Shown here in pieces: positions 1 to 8,085 of a stretch of 64,000 bases of DNA. The DNA comes from Solitalea canadensis DSM 3403 (lineage in GTDB: Bacteria; Bacteroidota; Bacteroidia; Sphingobacteriales; Sphingobacteriaceae), in the NCBI RefSeq assembly GCF_000242635.2, contig NC_017770.1, positions 2,492,669 to 2,556,668 on the forward strand. The letters are read 5' to 3'. The notes below the pieces were generated by a model. It searched no databases and was not told the origin of the DNA. It worked only from the letters and a program-made list of their open reading frames with translations. The position numbers and the translations under genes were made by a program. How positions within the stretch are numbered: position 1 is the stretch's first letter; each line of letters opens with the position of its first letter.

Positions 1-190
1 TGTTCAGGTTATTTTTTACTTTAAAATCCACCATTTGGGTGAAAACATCCTTTGCATCTGCTGAGCGTGCTGCAAATTCAATAATTCGAATTCCCGCATC
101 TTCAGCCGACCTCAAAATTATTTCAGCAGTCTTGATATCAATCTGAGTAACTAAAGGAAGTACACCTTGCGTATATAAAATTTGGTACAT
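1..190 (-). CDS. eda: KDPG/KHG aldolase, N-terminal part (runs off the window)
   Basis: Sixty-three codons of a reading frame that starts with ATG at 190 and continues beyond position 1. The visible N-terminus has the first strand and helix of the class I 2-keto-3-deoxy-6-phosphogluconate aldolase TIM barrel: GVLPLVTQID, then a helix containing AEIILRSAEDAGIRIIEF, where family members have the sequence around the first catalytic Glu. The enzyme would split KDPG into pyruvate and glyceraldehyde-3-phosphate. It lies 18 nt downstream of a KDG-type kinase, which would make its substrate, so the pair reads as the end of a KDG pathway. The active-site Lys lies outside the window. Confidence 0.8.
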   Translation of the reverse strand, partial: MYQILYTQGVLPLVTQIDIKTAEIILRSAEDAGIRIIEFAARSADAKDVFTQMVDFKVKNNLN

Positions 191-208
191 GAGATTATTA
201 AAAACTAT

Positions 209-1240
209 TTATCGGCTAATTCTATTACTTGTACCATTTATCAGGAAATGATTTACTTCATCAACCGAAGTGATAGAAAAGTCGCCTGGTATACTCTGCT
301 TAATAACTCCACAAGCGGTGGCCCATTCAATGCTTTCCTGTGCAGCAAACTGATTCATCAAGCCATACAATAATCCGGCTGTAAATGCATCACCAGACCC
401 AATTTGATCGGTTACCAAATGAATTTGATGTTGCTTCGATTCATAAAAATTATCCTCATGCATTAACATGGCCGAATAAATATGTGATTGTCCTTCCGAC
501 TTTCTGAAACTCATTGCAAGCGTTTTCAAATAAGGCATCTTTAATTTCAATAAGCCATATGCTTTCTGAAATCGATCTGTATCCGGCGTATCTTTATCGG
601 TTTTGATACCGAAATAGATCTCGACAGCATCCAGATCTGCCACAGTTATCGTACTATACTCAAGCAGTGGCGGCATTATTTCTGCCGGCGTTTTACCGTA
701 TCGCCATATTTTAGACCGATAGTTAAAATCCGAAGAAATGATCAATCCTTTATGATGTGCCGCTAAGATGGCCTCTTTACATGCCAGACTAGCCTCATAA
801 GAAATTCCTGGACTGGTACCCGACCAGTGAAAATGAGTTGCTCCTTCTAATGCTTTACCCCAATTAATTTGGTTTAGGCCAATGGTTGAAAATGCTGTGT
901 TATCACGATCATAAATAACCTGCGATTGTCTTATTTGATTGCCCTGTTCAATAAAATAAAGGCCGATACGATGTCCTCCAAACACACAATTGGTGGTATC
1001 AATCTTGTATTTATGAAGTTCATTTAGTGCAAGCTGAGCTAAATCATTTTCGGGCAACCGGGTAACATAAGCTGTTTTTATACCTAATTGAGAAAGTAAT
1101 ACACAAACATTTGCCTCGGCAGCTCCTACATTAACACGTAACTCATTAGCCTGTGTAAATCTGAATCCGTTGAGCGTGCCCATGCGTAATAATAGATCGC
1201 CAAAAGCAACAAGTTTTGTTTGTGTGTGGATATTATTCAT
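209..1240 (-). CDS. kdgK: PfkB-family sugar kinase, probable 2-dehydro-3-deoxygluconokinase
   Basis: 343 aa, a normal length for the ribokinase/PfkB family. It would phosphorylate 2-keto-3-deoxygluconate to KDPG with ATP. The N-terminus VAFGDLLLRM and the C-terminal signature GSGDAFTAGLLYG are clear; the GSGD at residues 281-284 forms the anion hole and D284 is the predicted catalytic base. The assignment to KDG rather than another sugar rests on the aldolase gene 18 nt downstream and the GntP-type permease upstream. RidA precedes it by 51 nt. Expected to be cytoplasmic. It could instead act on a related 2-keto-3-deoxy acid. Confidence 0.83.
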   Translation of the reverse strand: MNNIHTQTKLVAFGDLLLRMGTLNGFRFTQANELRVNVGAAEANVCVLLSQLGIKTAYVTRLPENDLAQLALNELHKYKIDTTNCVFGGHRIGLYFIEQGNQIRQSQVIYDRDNTAFSTIGLNQINWGKALEGATHFHWSGTSPGISYEASLACKEAILAAHHKGLIISSDFNYRSKIWRYGKTPAEIMPPLLEYSTITVADLDAVEIYFGIKTDKDTPDTDRFQKAYGLLKLKMPYLKTLAMSFRKSEGQSHIYSAMLMHEDNFYESKQHQIHLVTDQIGSGDAFTAGLLYGLMNQFAAQESIEWATACGVIKQSIPGDFSITSVDEVNHFLINGTSNRISR

Positions 1241-1291
1241 GGATAATTAATTAATATAAACGCATTGTGATCTGACAAACAGCATAATTAG

Positions 1292-1759
1292 TCAGTATAA
1301 TTCAAAAATCGCTTCAACTTCAACCGGAATATTATCTGGCAACGACCCCATGCCAACTGCACTTCTAACACCTATTCCGTTTTCCTGACCCCATACATCT
1401 GCAAACAACTCACTGCAGCCATTGATTACATATGGATGTCTTAAAAAATCGGGAGTACAATTTACCATTCCTAATACTTTTACCACTCGCTTAACTGCAT
1501 TTAAACTTCCAATGTTGGTAACAATGGTTGAAAGCATAGTTAACCCAACCTGACGAGCAGCCAATTTACCTTCTTCCATATCCATATCATCACCAATTCG
1601 ACCAATAATCAATGATTTATCATCTCTCACCGGACCATGACCTGATAAGTATAAATATTTGCCATCAATCAAATAAGGTCTATAAATACCCAATGGTTGA
1701 GGAGCGGGAGGTAATGATAAGCCAAGCGTTTCAAATTTTTCTTGAGGAAGTAAATTCAT
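1292..1759 (-). CDS. RidA/YjgF-family enamine/imine deaminase
   Basis: 155 aa when started at ATG 1759 (MNLLPQEKF). A longer frame back to 1843 is open but would overlap the permease gene and adds 28 atypical residues. The protein matches the longer RidA subgroup: N-terminal LPPAPQPLGIYRP, then YLSGHGPV and a C-terminal GVRSAVGMGSLPDNIPVEVEAIFE, including the conserved Arg before the SAVG segment. RidA proteins hydrolyse reactive enamine/imine products of PLP-dependent dehydratases. Its place between a sugar-acid permease and a KDG-type kinase suggests that the substrate is an amino sugar acid or D-amino acid converted to a 2-keto acid; that is inference. Confidence 0.85.
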   Translation of the reverse strand: MNLLPQEKFETLGLSLPPAPQPLGIYRPYLIDGKYLYLSGHGPVRDDKSLIIGRIGDDMDMEEGKLAARQVGLTMLSTIVTNIGSLNAVKRVVKVLGMVNCTPDFLRHPYVINGCSELFADVWGQENGIGVRSAVGMGSLPDNIPVEVEAIFELY

Positions 1760-1767
1760 ATAATAAC

Positions 1768-3087
1768 CTAGTGAATAATAAAATTTAACACAAACACAAA
1801 TACAATTCCGATAACAGATACTAATGATTCCATCACCGTCCACGATTTAAACGTATCTTTAATACTGATATTAAAATACTCTTTAAACATCCAAAAGCCC
1901 GGATCATTAACATGCGAGCACATTAAGCTTCCGGCTCCAACAGCGAGTACTAACAAATTAGGATCCAGTCCATGAACCTGGAGTAAAGGCAATAAAACAC
2001 CCGCCGTCATTAACCCAGCCGCAGTTGCAGAACCGATGCAAATACGTATAATGGCGGCCATTAACCAGGCTAACAGGTACGGGTGAATATCAACTAAAAT
2101 TAAAAAATCCACAATTGTTTGGCTTACCCCACTTGCCGACATCACCTCCTTTAAACTTCCAGCTCCACCGATTATGAGCAATATCAAAGCAACATCTTTG
2201 ATTGCTACAGCATATTCGTCCATAACATTGCGAATGCTTTTACCGGACCGAACTCCTAAGGTGTAGGTGCATATCAGCAATGAGATCAACATGATAATAC
2301 CTGGCGCACCAATGGTTTTACAAATGATGCTTACTTGTTCATCTTTCCAGATAAGAGGCACTAAAGAGGTGATGGTTAATCCGAATACCGGAAACAAGGA
2401 GGATAAAATACTTACCGAAAAACTAGGCAGCTGTTTTTCATCGATGGCTTCATCTATCGCAATTATTTCATCCTGCGAAGATGATTTAATGTTCTTAAGG
2501 AGGTTGGAGAATAATAATCCTGCGATTAAAATAGTAGGAATCGCAATTAAAACACCGTACACCAACACTAAGCCAATATCTGCTTTTAACAAATTGCTTA
2601 TTCCCATTGGAGAAGGGTGCGGTGGTAAGAACCCATGCGCAACCGAAAGAGAAGCCAACATGGGTATTCCTAAGTAGACCTTAGGCAATTTAAATTGATA
2701 GGCTACCGAAAAAATTAAAGGAACCAGCAGCACAAAACCTACACTATAAAACAAAGGAATACCGACAATAAAACCGGTGATCATTAATCCTAACCGCACG
2801 TATTTTCTACCGGTCCATTTCATTATGGTTCTGGCAATTACAGTTGCTGCACCTGATGATACAGTAAGTTTTCCTATACAGGTTCCGAAAATGATAATGA
2901 GTGTAATCGAGCCTAACATATCTCCTAACCCCTTTTCTACCGATTGAGTTAAGGTTGTTAGAGGTAATCCTAATAACAAGCCCGTCAGTAAAGAAGTGAT
3001 GATAAAAGCAATGAACGGATTGATTTTAAGCCAGGTAATCTGCAATATCAGGAAAACGATGCAAGCGATTAGTATAACTATACTCAT
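1768..3087 (-). CDS. gntP: GntP-family gluconate:H+ symporter-like permease
   Basis: 439 aa with about 12 hydrophobic segments, the usual size for the GntP family of inner-membrane proton symporters for gluconate and related acids. Recognisable segments are the loop AHGFLPPHPSPMGISN in the middle and GSATAAGLMTAGVLLP plus SLMCSHVNDPGFWMFKEY near the C-terminus, all hallmarks of this family. It is the first gene of the apparent operon; RidA starts 8 nt after its stop. The substrate could be gluconate, idonate, glucosaminate, D-serine or glycerate, since family members differ. A possible promoter and a TTGCA-box array lie upstream. Confidence 0.88.
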   Translation of the reverse strand: MSIVILIACIVFLILQITWLKINPFIAFIITSLLTGLLLGLPLTTLTQSVEKGLGDMLGSITLIIIFGTCIGKLTVSSGAATVIARTIMKWTGRKYVRLGLMITGFIVGIPLFYSVGFVLLVPLIFSVAYQFKLPKVYLGIPMLASLSVAHGFLPPHPSPMGISNLLKADIGLVLVYGVLIAIPTILIAGLLFSNLLKNIKSSSQDEIIAIDEAIDEKQLPSFSVSILSSLFPVFGLTITSLVPLIWKDEQVSIICKTIGAPGIIMLISLLICTYTLGVRSGKSIRNVMDEYAVAIKDVALILLIIGGAGSLKEVMSASGVSQTIVDFLILVDIHPYLLAWLMAAIIRICIGSATAAGLMTAGVLLPLLQVHGLDPNLLVLAVGAGSLMCSHVNDPGFWMFKEYFNISIKDTFKSWTVMESLVSVIGIVFVFVLNFIIH

Positions 3088-3177
3088 TACACACTAAAAT
3101 TGGTTGTTTTAAGGTCCTATTCTGTTTTGGCTCACTCTAACTCCATAACTAATCTCTCCTTACTTATAGCGCACGGT

Positions 3178-3240
3178 CAAATATATAAATTAGAATTATA
3201 CTTTGCATATTTTTTGCATCAATTGCATTTTTTTTGCAAA
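3178..3240 (-). promoter_or_regulatory. Possible promoter -7 box and TTGCA-box array upstream of the permease operon
   Basis: On the minus strand, 3185-3178 reads TATATTTG, an exact match to the Bacteroidota -7 consensus TAnnTTTG, about 90 nt before the permease start. I find no TTG at the expected -33 distance. Immediately upstream, TGCA cores occur at 3204, 3215, 3224 and 3235, each preceded by T, with spacings of 11, 9 and 11 bp. Such helically phased boxes could bind a regulator (GntR or LacI type), but none is encoded nearby. Confidence 0.35.
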
Positions 3241-3273
3241 ATAGCTTTTAGCAATTAGCTATTGACTTCTTTT

Positions 3274-3304
3274 CCGTCGGCTAAAGCCAGACGGCAATGA
3301 AGCT
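3274..3304. repeat. REP-like palindromic repeat, copy 1
   Basis: 3274-3294 is a hairpin unit: CCGTC and GACGG arms enclosing GGCT/AGCC arms with a short loop, followed by the constant tail GCAATGAAGC. Further copies are at 3355 (degenerate), 3425, 48026 and 48088. This 387-bp gap (3088-3474) holds nothing else that I can identify except AT-rich sequence with recurring TAATGGCTA-like words between the copies. Confidence 0.75.
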
Positions 3305-3354
3305 CCTTGCTAATGGGCTATTAGCTTCGCTAACAACATACAAATCTCCCAATT

Positions 3355-3385
3355 CTGTTGGCTGAAGCCAGAGGGTTATAAGGCT
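3355..3385. repeat. REP-like palindromic repeat, degenerate copy
   Basis: CTGTTGGCTGAAGCCAGAGG at 3355-3374 keeps the GGCT/AGCC inner stem of the neighbouring repeats, but the outer arms are mutated (CTGTT against AGAGG). It is followed by a decayed tail and the same GCTAATGG word seen after the intact copies. Confidence 0.5.
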
Positions 3386-3424
3386 CTCTGCTAATGGATT
3401 AATGGCTAATGGCTATTTTCCTAT

Positions 3425-3455
3425 CCGTCGGCTAAAGCCAGACGGCAATGAAGCA
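3425..3455. repeat. REP-like palindromic repeat, copy 2
   Basis: 3425-3445 is identical to the hairpin unit at 3274-3294 and carries the same tail GCAATGAAGC. It ends 20 bp from the stop codon of the DUF1801 gene, a typical position for REP-type elements 3' of genes. Confidence 0.75.
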
Positions 3456-3474
3456 CTTTGCTAATGGCTAACTG

Positions 3475-3840
3475 CTATTGGCTAGTAGCAGCTTTTTCAA
3501 GATTTTGTTGAACCCTGAATTTTACAATTTCTGTAACCAGATCAAGAGGAAGCGGTTGATCCAATGGAAACTGAACAGATCCTTTAGCTCCTTTATAGGC
3601 AGATAGCTGTTCCTTGAATGTTGCAATTCCTCCTGCTCCCGGATAAAACCCTATGTGCTTGTTGTATCCTGCAAAATGTACCAAGTTTCCTTTTAAATAA
3701 AATGTGGGAATACCATAGCTTATTATTTCTTCAGCTTCGGGAGCTGCTTTCTGTATGGCTTTCCTTATTTGTTGCAATAGTTTCTGTGTGGATTCCGGAA
3801 AGCCGGCTATATATTCATCGGTATTGATTGGCTTTTGCAT
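3475..3840 (-). CDS. DUF1801 domain protein (YdhG-like)
   Basis: 121 aa. The family fingerprint is visible: YIAGFPESTQKLLQQIRKAI at the N-terminus, then APEAEEIISYGIPTFYL, LVHFAGYNKHIGFYPG and a C-terminal KGSVQFPLDQPLP. These are the conserved segments of the DUF1801/YdhG family, small cytoplasmic proteins. Some Bacillus members have been linked to iron delivery; the general role is unknown. The stop of the endonuclease III-like gene is only 17 nt upstream, so the two are probably co-transcribed. Confidence 0.82.
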   Translation of the reverse strand: MQKPINTDEYIAGFPESTQKLLQQIRKAIQKAAPEAEEIISYGIPTFYLKGNLVHFAGYNKHIGFYPGAGGIATFKEQLSAYKGAKGSVQFPLDQPLPLDLVTEIVKFRVQQNLEKAATSQ

Positions 3841-3857
3841 AGTATAGTACTGTTAAA

Positions 3858-4490
3858 TTAACTCACCTTGTTGGTTTGGTAATATGCACAAACTGTATTC
3901 ATAAGACATACTTCACACTTAGGTGTTGGTCGGCAAATTTCGCGACCAAGAAACGAGATGGCCATACCTGCATCCCATTGTTCGGGAGGTAAAACATTCA
4001 TGATCTGTTTTTCTATTTTTACCGGATCTGCACCTGTTGCAATGCCTAATCTTGGTGCTACACGCACTACATGTAGATCAACAATTACTCCTTCAGCCGG
4101 TTTACCTGATTCTCGCAAAATAACATTAGCCGATTTTCGACCTATTCCCGGAAGTTTTACTAATTCATCTAATGTGGATGGAATATGTTGATCTTCTTTA
4201 ACTTGTTGAGCAATTGACAAAAGCCATTTGGTCTTATTCCCAAAATTGCGCACATCATTTATAAATGGCAGTAATGCATCTGCGGACGCATTCGATAAAG
4301 CATGCATATCCGGAAATACTTCGAATAATTTCGGAGCGATCTGATTAATATGACGATCGGAATCTTGGGCCGATAAAACTACCATAACCACAAGCTGGTA
4401 CACATTCTCATAGTCTAATGGATGTTTCTTGTTTTTATACTTGTCGAGTAAGGGTTGAATGGCTTCCACCCAGTTAACTTCTGTAGGCAT
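3858..4490 (-). CDS. nth: Endonuclease III-family DNA glycosylase/AP lyase
   Basis: 210 aa, as expected for a bacterial endonuclease III. The helix-hairpin-helix LPGIGRKSANVI (residues 113-124) carries the Schiff-base lysine K119, and VDLHVVRVAPRLG has the conserved Asp D138. The C-terminus has four cysteines, C186, C192, C195 and C201, placed like the [4Fe-4S] loop. The first spacing is five residues rather than the usual six. It would remove oxidised pyrimidines and nick abasic sites. The HhH and catalytic residues are convincing. The family also contains uncharacterised paralogues, so this may not be the only Nth in the genome. Confidence 0.85.
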   Translation of the reverse strand: MPTEVNWVEAIQPLLDKYKNKKHPLDYENVYQLVVMVVLSAQDSDRHINQIAPKLFEVFPDMHALSNASADALLPFINDVRNFGNKTKWLLSIAQQVKEDQHIPSTLDELVKLPGIGRKSANVILRESGKPAEGVIVDLHVVRVAPRLGIATGADPVKIEKQIMNVLPPEQWDAGMAISFLGREICRPTPKCEVCLMNTVCAYYQTNKVS

Positions 4491-4598
4491 AAGTAATAGA
4501 TTTTGTCTGATTCTAGTTACTAATCTAAAGAATTGCAGAGAATTATAATAAGCTTTTAATAGATAAGCTTAAATTCAGTAGTTATTGTATTAATCACC

Positions 4599-5063
4599 TT
4601 ATCTTACTGACGCATTTATTACTTGAAATAAAAGCCCAATTATAAGGTTAATTACAAAAGACAATTGACCAACTACAAATAAAACAATACCCCCTTGATA
4701 AAGCTGATAGATTAATTCAAGCGAATTAAAGTTATATGATTCTGAAAAATTGTTACCATAACCAATACCCATTATAACTAAAATGAAAGCTGCTAGTGTA
4801 AAAAGAACGTGCATCCAGACTAAATACACTGTCCAAAATTTTACTTTTGTGAACCTATAAACCACCCAGACCATGAAAAAGACAGATGCGAAAAACAAAC
4901 ACACCAAGAAGTCTATAACTATGTAATTATCGTGTAATTGTATTTCAATTGCAGAGTAGTAAGTAAAAAAAGAACCAACTAACCACAGAAATCCTATAAT
5001 AAGGAATAAATTATAGGGTTTACTTAATATATAAGCGTGTATTTCTTTGCTAACTAATTTCAT
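4599..5063 (-). CDS. Four-helix membrane protein, unknown function
   Basis: 154 aa with four strongly hydrophobic segments (about residues 17-36, 48-70, 76-98 and 120-147). Between helices 1 and 2 lies IQLHDNYIVIDF, which resembles the HDTYYVVAHFHY region of haem-copper oxidase subunit I; a His also sits in helix 3 (VWMHVLFTLAAF). It is much too short to be an oxidase subunit, so a haem-binding role is speculation. It stands alone between the endonuclease and the sulfurtransferase, with 21 nt to the latter's stop codon. Confidence 0.6.
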   Translation of the reverse strand: MKLVSKEIHAYILSKPYNLFLIIGFLWLVGSFFTYYSAIEIQLHDNYIVIDFLVCLFFASVFFMVWVVYRFTKVKFWTVYLVWMHVLFTLAAFILVIMGIGYGNNFSESYNFNSLELIYQLYQGGIVLFVVGQLSFVINLIIGLLFQVINASVR

Positions 5064-5084
5064 AGGTATTAATCTTACTACTTT

Positions 5085-5933
5085 TTACATCTTCGTAACC
5101 ATTGGTTTGTTGTTCCTCGACCACTCACTCCACGAACCAACATACAATTTCGGTATTTCCATACCGGCTGCATCTATTGCCAATAGTGTATGACAGGCAG
5201 TAACTCCCGAACCACAATGAACAATAATATTTTCGGGATTCACATTTTCAAACGCTTTTGTGTATTTATCGTGAAGTTTTTCTCTTGATAAGAAAAATCC
5301 ATGCTCATCTAAATTGGTGGTAAATGGGATATTAACCGCATTAGGTATATGGCCTGCAATTAAATCAATTGGCTCTATTTCGCCGTTGTACCGTTCTTCA
5401 TCTCGTACATCAATAATCAGGAAATTTTCATCTTGTGATGCTTTATCAATCAGGCTAATGTCGGCCAATGGCAATTTAGACCCTTCAATTTTGTAGGGAG
5501 CAACCGGTTGAGGGGCCACCGTTTTATCATTTACAGGAAATCCAGCTTTAACAGCGGCCTGAAACCCGCCGTCCAATACCTGCACATTTTGATGTCCGAC
5601 AGATTTCAACATCCACCAAAATCTGGCAGCTGCATTTGAACCGTTTTTATCATCATAAATTACCACATGACTTTCAGGTGTTATACCTAATTGCGACAAT
5701 GTTTCTGAAAATTGTGAAAACGTAGGCAAGGGATGCCGCCCTCCTACCGCCACATCTGCTTTAATATCAGCCAATTGAGTATCCAGATCAACGAACAATG
5801 CACCATCCAAATGACTCGTCAAGTATTTCTCCTGTCCGGCATTTGTTGCATCAACAATTGTTAACTTTTCTTTTTTCTGATACAGAGATAATAGCTCCTC
5901 CGGCTTAATGAGTGGCGATAGTTGTTGTGACAT
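5085..5933 (-). CDS. sseA: Tandem-rhodanese sulfurtransferase (3-mercaptopyruvate sulfurtransferase type)
   Basis: 282 aa with two rhodanese domains. The N-terminal, inactive one covers roughly residues 8-125 and contains GGRHPLPTFSQF. The C-terminal catalytic domain (about 155-280) has DVRDEERYNGEIEPIDLIAG and the loop HCGSGVTAC with the persulfide cysteine at C240. The loop CGSGVTA is typical of mercaptopyruvate sulfurtransferases, whereas thiosulfate-specific rhodaneses usually have CRKGxT. It moves sulfur from 3-mercaptopyruvate to thiol acceptors or cyanide and is probably cytoplasmic, since no signal peptide is seen. Confidence 0.88.
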   Translation of the reverse strand: MSQQLSPLIKPEELLSLYQKKEKLTIVDATNAGQEKYLTSHLDGALFVDLDTQLADIKADVAVGGRHPLPTFSQFSETLSQLGITPESHVVIYDDKNGSNAAARFWWMLKSVGHQNVQVLDGGFQAAVKAGFPVNDKTVAPQPVAPYKIEGSKLPLADISLIDKASQDENFLIIDVRDEERYNGEIEPIDLIAGHIPNAVNIPFTTNLDEHGFFLSREKLHDKYTKAFENVNPENIIVHCGSGVTACHTLLAIDAAGMEIPKLYVGSWSEWSRNNKPMVTKM

Positions 5934-5961
5934 AGTGATTTATGATTTTATACTTTTCATG

Positions 5962-6462
5962 CTATTCTAAACCTGTATACGGTTTCAAACGAGGAATCCA
6001 CCGCGGAACATGTTCTTTATACTTTTGGTAATCACCTCCAAACCTTTCTTTTAAGTCGGGTTCTTCTTTCAAAATGAAGTAAATCGTATTGATTATAAAG
6101 AATATCGCAGCGAAGATTAACAGGTTAACTGAATTTAAAGTTAAGGTTTCTCCCAATAAAATAAAAAACACTCCTGTAATCATGGGATTTCTACAATATT
6201 TATAGGGCCCTTTGATGACTAACGTTTGTGTAGGTGTCCATGGTGCCAATGTTCCTTTTCCGAAAGTCCGAAATAAGTAAACTGTCCAAATAAATAAAGA
6301 CAAGCCTGTTAACAGGAATAGTACGCCTAAAACAATAAAAAATGGATTCGCTATAAAGAGCATTTGAGTTTTATCATAACACAGGTATGGAATAATAACC
6401 GTCATTGTAAACGGTAAGATGAGGATATCCCGAATATGTTTTATGATAGAGGGCTGGGGCAT
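5962..6462 (-). CDS. Isoprenylcysteine carboxyl methyltransferase-family membrane protein
   Basis: 166 aa with four or five membrane segments. The C-terminal half has the ICMT/PEMT signature: GPYKYCRNPMITGVFFILLGE followed by KEEPDLKERFGGDYQKYKEHVPRWIP, the SAM-binding core of this family of small integral-membrane methyltransferases. Bacterial members act on unknown small molecules or lipids rather than prenylated proteins. It lies 28 nt downstream of nothing coding on its own strand and just upstream of the sulfurtransferase (28 nt), so it may share a transcript with that gene. Confidence 0.8.
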   Translation of the reverse strand: MPQPSIIKHIRDILILPFTMTVIIPYLCYDKTQMLFIANPFFIVLGVLFLLTGLSLFIWTVYLFRTFGKGTLAPWTPTQTLVIKGPYKYCRNPMITGVFFILLGETLTLNSVNLLIFAAIFFIINTIYFILKEEPDLKERFGGDYQKYKEHVPRWIPRLKPYTGLE

Positions 6463-6555
6463 TGAGTTGACGAATTACGTGTTGTGGGGTTTGAGTTTTG
6501 TATTAAGATATTATTTTTTATTGACACAACAACGACCAATACTCCTAATTATTTA

Positions 6556-6996
6556 TTATCGAATATTCCTTTCTGTGTATTTTAATTTGGTTAATAAGAG
6601 ACCGAAAAATCCCCAACTACAACATACTACCAAGCTCATAATGATATACCCTTTAACAGATACATTTTGATAAAAATACAACCGGTAGATATACATGATC
6701 CCAATACAAGAAAGCACTGTCAACGATAATATCCAGCCTATTTTTGTATCTATTAATAATGTAATGCCGGCTATTAAAGTAAGAATATATAAAATAACTA
6801 CAGCAAAATACTTTTGAATCATAATTAAGGAATAATCAAAAGTGTTGATTTTTGCTCCCTTCGAGACAAAAAAGCGAAACATTTCAATGTTGCCCTTTAT
6901 AAAGGTCCAGAAAAAGATCACCGCGAACACAATCAGTAGTATGGCAATTACCCTTCGGGAATTGTTTATCGTCCATGGTTTACTCATCTTTAGCAT
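6556..6996 (-). CDS. Small membrane protein, unknown function
   Basis: 146 aa with four hydrophobic segments: about residues 14-30, 52-70, 75-98 and 117-135. No recognised domain. Its start overlaps the end of the GNAT gene by 17 nt, which suggests translational coupling. The N-terminus MLKMSKPWTINNSRR offers an alternative start at the second Met (6987), which would reduce the overlap. Confidence 0.6.
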   Translation of the reverse strand: MLKMSKPWTINNSRRVIAILLIVFAVIFFWTFIKGNIEMFRFFVSKGAKINTFDYSLIMIQKYFAVVILYILTLIAGITLLIDTKIGWILSLTVLSCIGIMYIYRLYFYQNVSVKGYIIMSLVVCCSWGFFGLLLTKLKYTERNIR

Positions 6997-7462
6997 TTAA
7001 ATTTTTGATTAGCACAATCATATGTTTACACTGTATTCCATTCTCAAAAATGGGTTCGTTGTAATTATCCAAAAAGAAATTTTTTCTGATCTCAACGATT
7101 TCAAATCCACATTTCTGGTATAAATAAAGCTGGGTAACACTTGAATTGGCGGTGCCGATTAAGAGTGATTCAAAACCTTTTTCTTTTGCAACCTGTATGG
7201 CACTCTCCAACAATAGCTTACCTATTCCCTTGCCTTGATGGACATTATGAACAGCAATGTTTTTTATTTCAGCAACATGATTATTCAAAGGTAAAAGTGC
7301 ATAAACTCCGGTTATCACATTTTCATTTATTGCGAGATAGATTAATGAGTCATTTATGTATTCGTCAACCATTTTTTTGGAAGGATCGGCAAGTAAAAGT
7401 AACTCATAAGGAATTGCCTCGTTTTGTTCGAATGGTCGTATGTGGATATTGAGATTTTCCAT
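6980..7462 (-). CDS. GNAT-family N-acetyltransferase
   Basis: 160 aa GCN5-related acetyltransferase. Motif A, the acetyl-CoA pyrophosphate loop, is the segment VHQGKGIGKLLLESAIQVAKEKG (Q/RxxGxG/A form), preceded by the strand AEIKNIAVHN. Motif B is YLYQKCGFEIVEIRKNFF. The acceptor cannot be read from the sequence. The protein is cytoplasmic. Its 3' end overlaps the downstream membrane-protein gene, and the DUF2199 gene ends 15 nt upstream, giving a tight three-gene run. Confidence 0.85.
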   Translation of the reverse strand: MENLNIHIRPFEQNEAIPYELLLLADPSKKMVDEYINDSLIYLAINENVITGVYALLPLNNHVAEIKNIAVHNVHQGKGIGKLLLESAIQVAKEKGFESLLIGTANSSVTQLYLYQKCGFEIVEIRKNFFLDNYNEPIFENGIQCKHMIVLIKNLNAKDE

Positions 7463-7477
7463 GGAGTTAAAAGCTTT

Positions 7478-8008
7478 TTAATCCTCTTCTTTTTCAATCG
7501 ATTCTATCATTGATGCAATCCGCCTTTCGGCTTCTGTTTTTGTTATACCGTTATGGTAGTCACGAACAAATGGATGATCGAAATCTTCATGAGGCACAAT
7601 TTCTGGTCGCTGATTATTTGTCTTAATATACACTGTGGTCGGAATACTATCGTTAAAAATATAGTCAGGCAAATGGTTGCAAAGCCACCCAAAATACTTA
7701 GCCTTGTGATTCTCATTAGTATAATTATCTAAATAATCCTGAAAACTATTCTCACTTAGCGAAACCCATAAGCCATAATCTAAGTCTTCACAATGATCTA
7801 TTACTTTCTGAGTTAAAGTACATCTGATAAATCTATCTACTTGATCAGGATAACGAATAATGCAGAAGTCGCTATTAAGTTCTGCGATTTTTTGTTTATC
7901 ATCCTCTGATAATAGATTATAATGCAATGGAGAAATAAATCCTAGAGCAGGCCAGTCCTCATGTTCTTTTCCGCAACAACTACAGATGTATTCAATTGAT
8001 TTTGTCAT
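7478..8008 (-). CDS. DUF2199 domain protein
   Basis: 176 aa. The N-terminal YICSCCGKEHEDWPALGFISP, with a CxxC pair, followed by FIRCTLTQKVIDHCEDLDYGLWVSLSE and KYFGWLCNHLPDY, matches the DUF2199 family: cytoplasmic proteins with a small zinc-ribbon-like CxxC and unknown function. It is the first gene of the run with the GNAT and membrane proteins. A 77-nt gap separates it from the next gene upstream. Confidence 0.8.
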   Translation of the reverse strand: MTKSIEYICSCCGKEHEDWPALGFISPLHYNLLSEDDKQKIAELNSDFCIIRYPDQVDRFIRCTLTQKVIDHCEDLDYGLWVSLSENSFQDYLDNYTNENHKAKYFGWLCNHLPDYIFNDSIPTTVYIKTNNQRPEIVPHEDFDHPFVRDYHNGITKTEAERRIASMIESIEKEED

Positions 8009-8085
8009 TTTAGTATAGTGATAGTTTAGTGCACCTTAAAATCCAATTAATAATGTCCTTTTGAAAGAATTCTACTTTCCTTTAT

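Noticed and set aside
2267-2677. 136-codon open frame on the plus strand across the permease gene
   Set aside because: It lies completely within the well-supported GntP-type gene and the protein has no recognisable family or hydrophobic pattern; it is an antisense shadow.
4599-5063. Cytochrome oxidase subunit I fragment
   Set aside because: Only a short HDxYxV-like segment agrees; the protein has four helices with its own start and stop and no copper or haem ligand pairs typical of oxidases.
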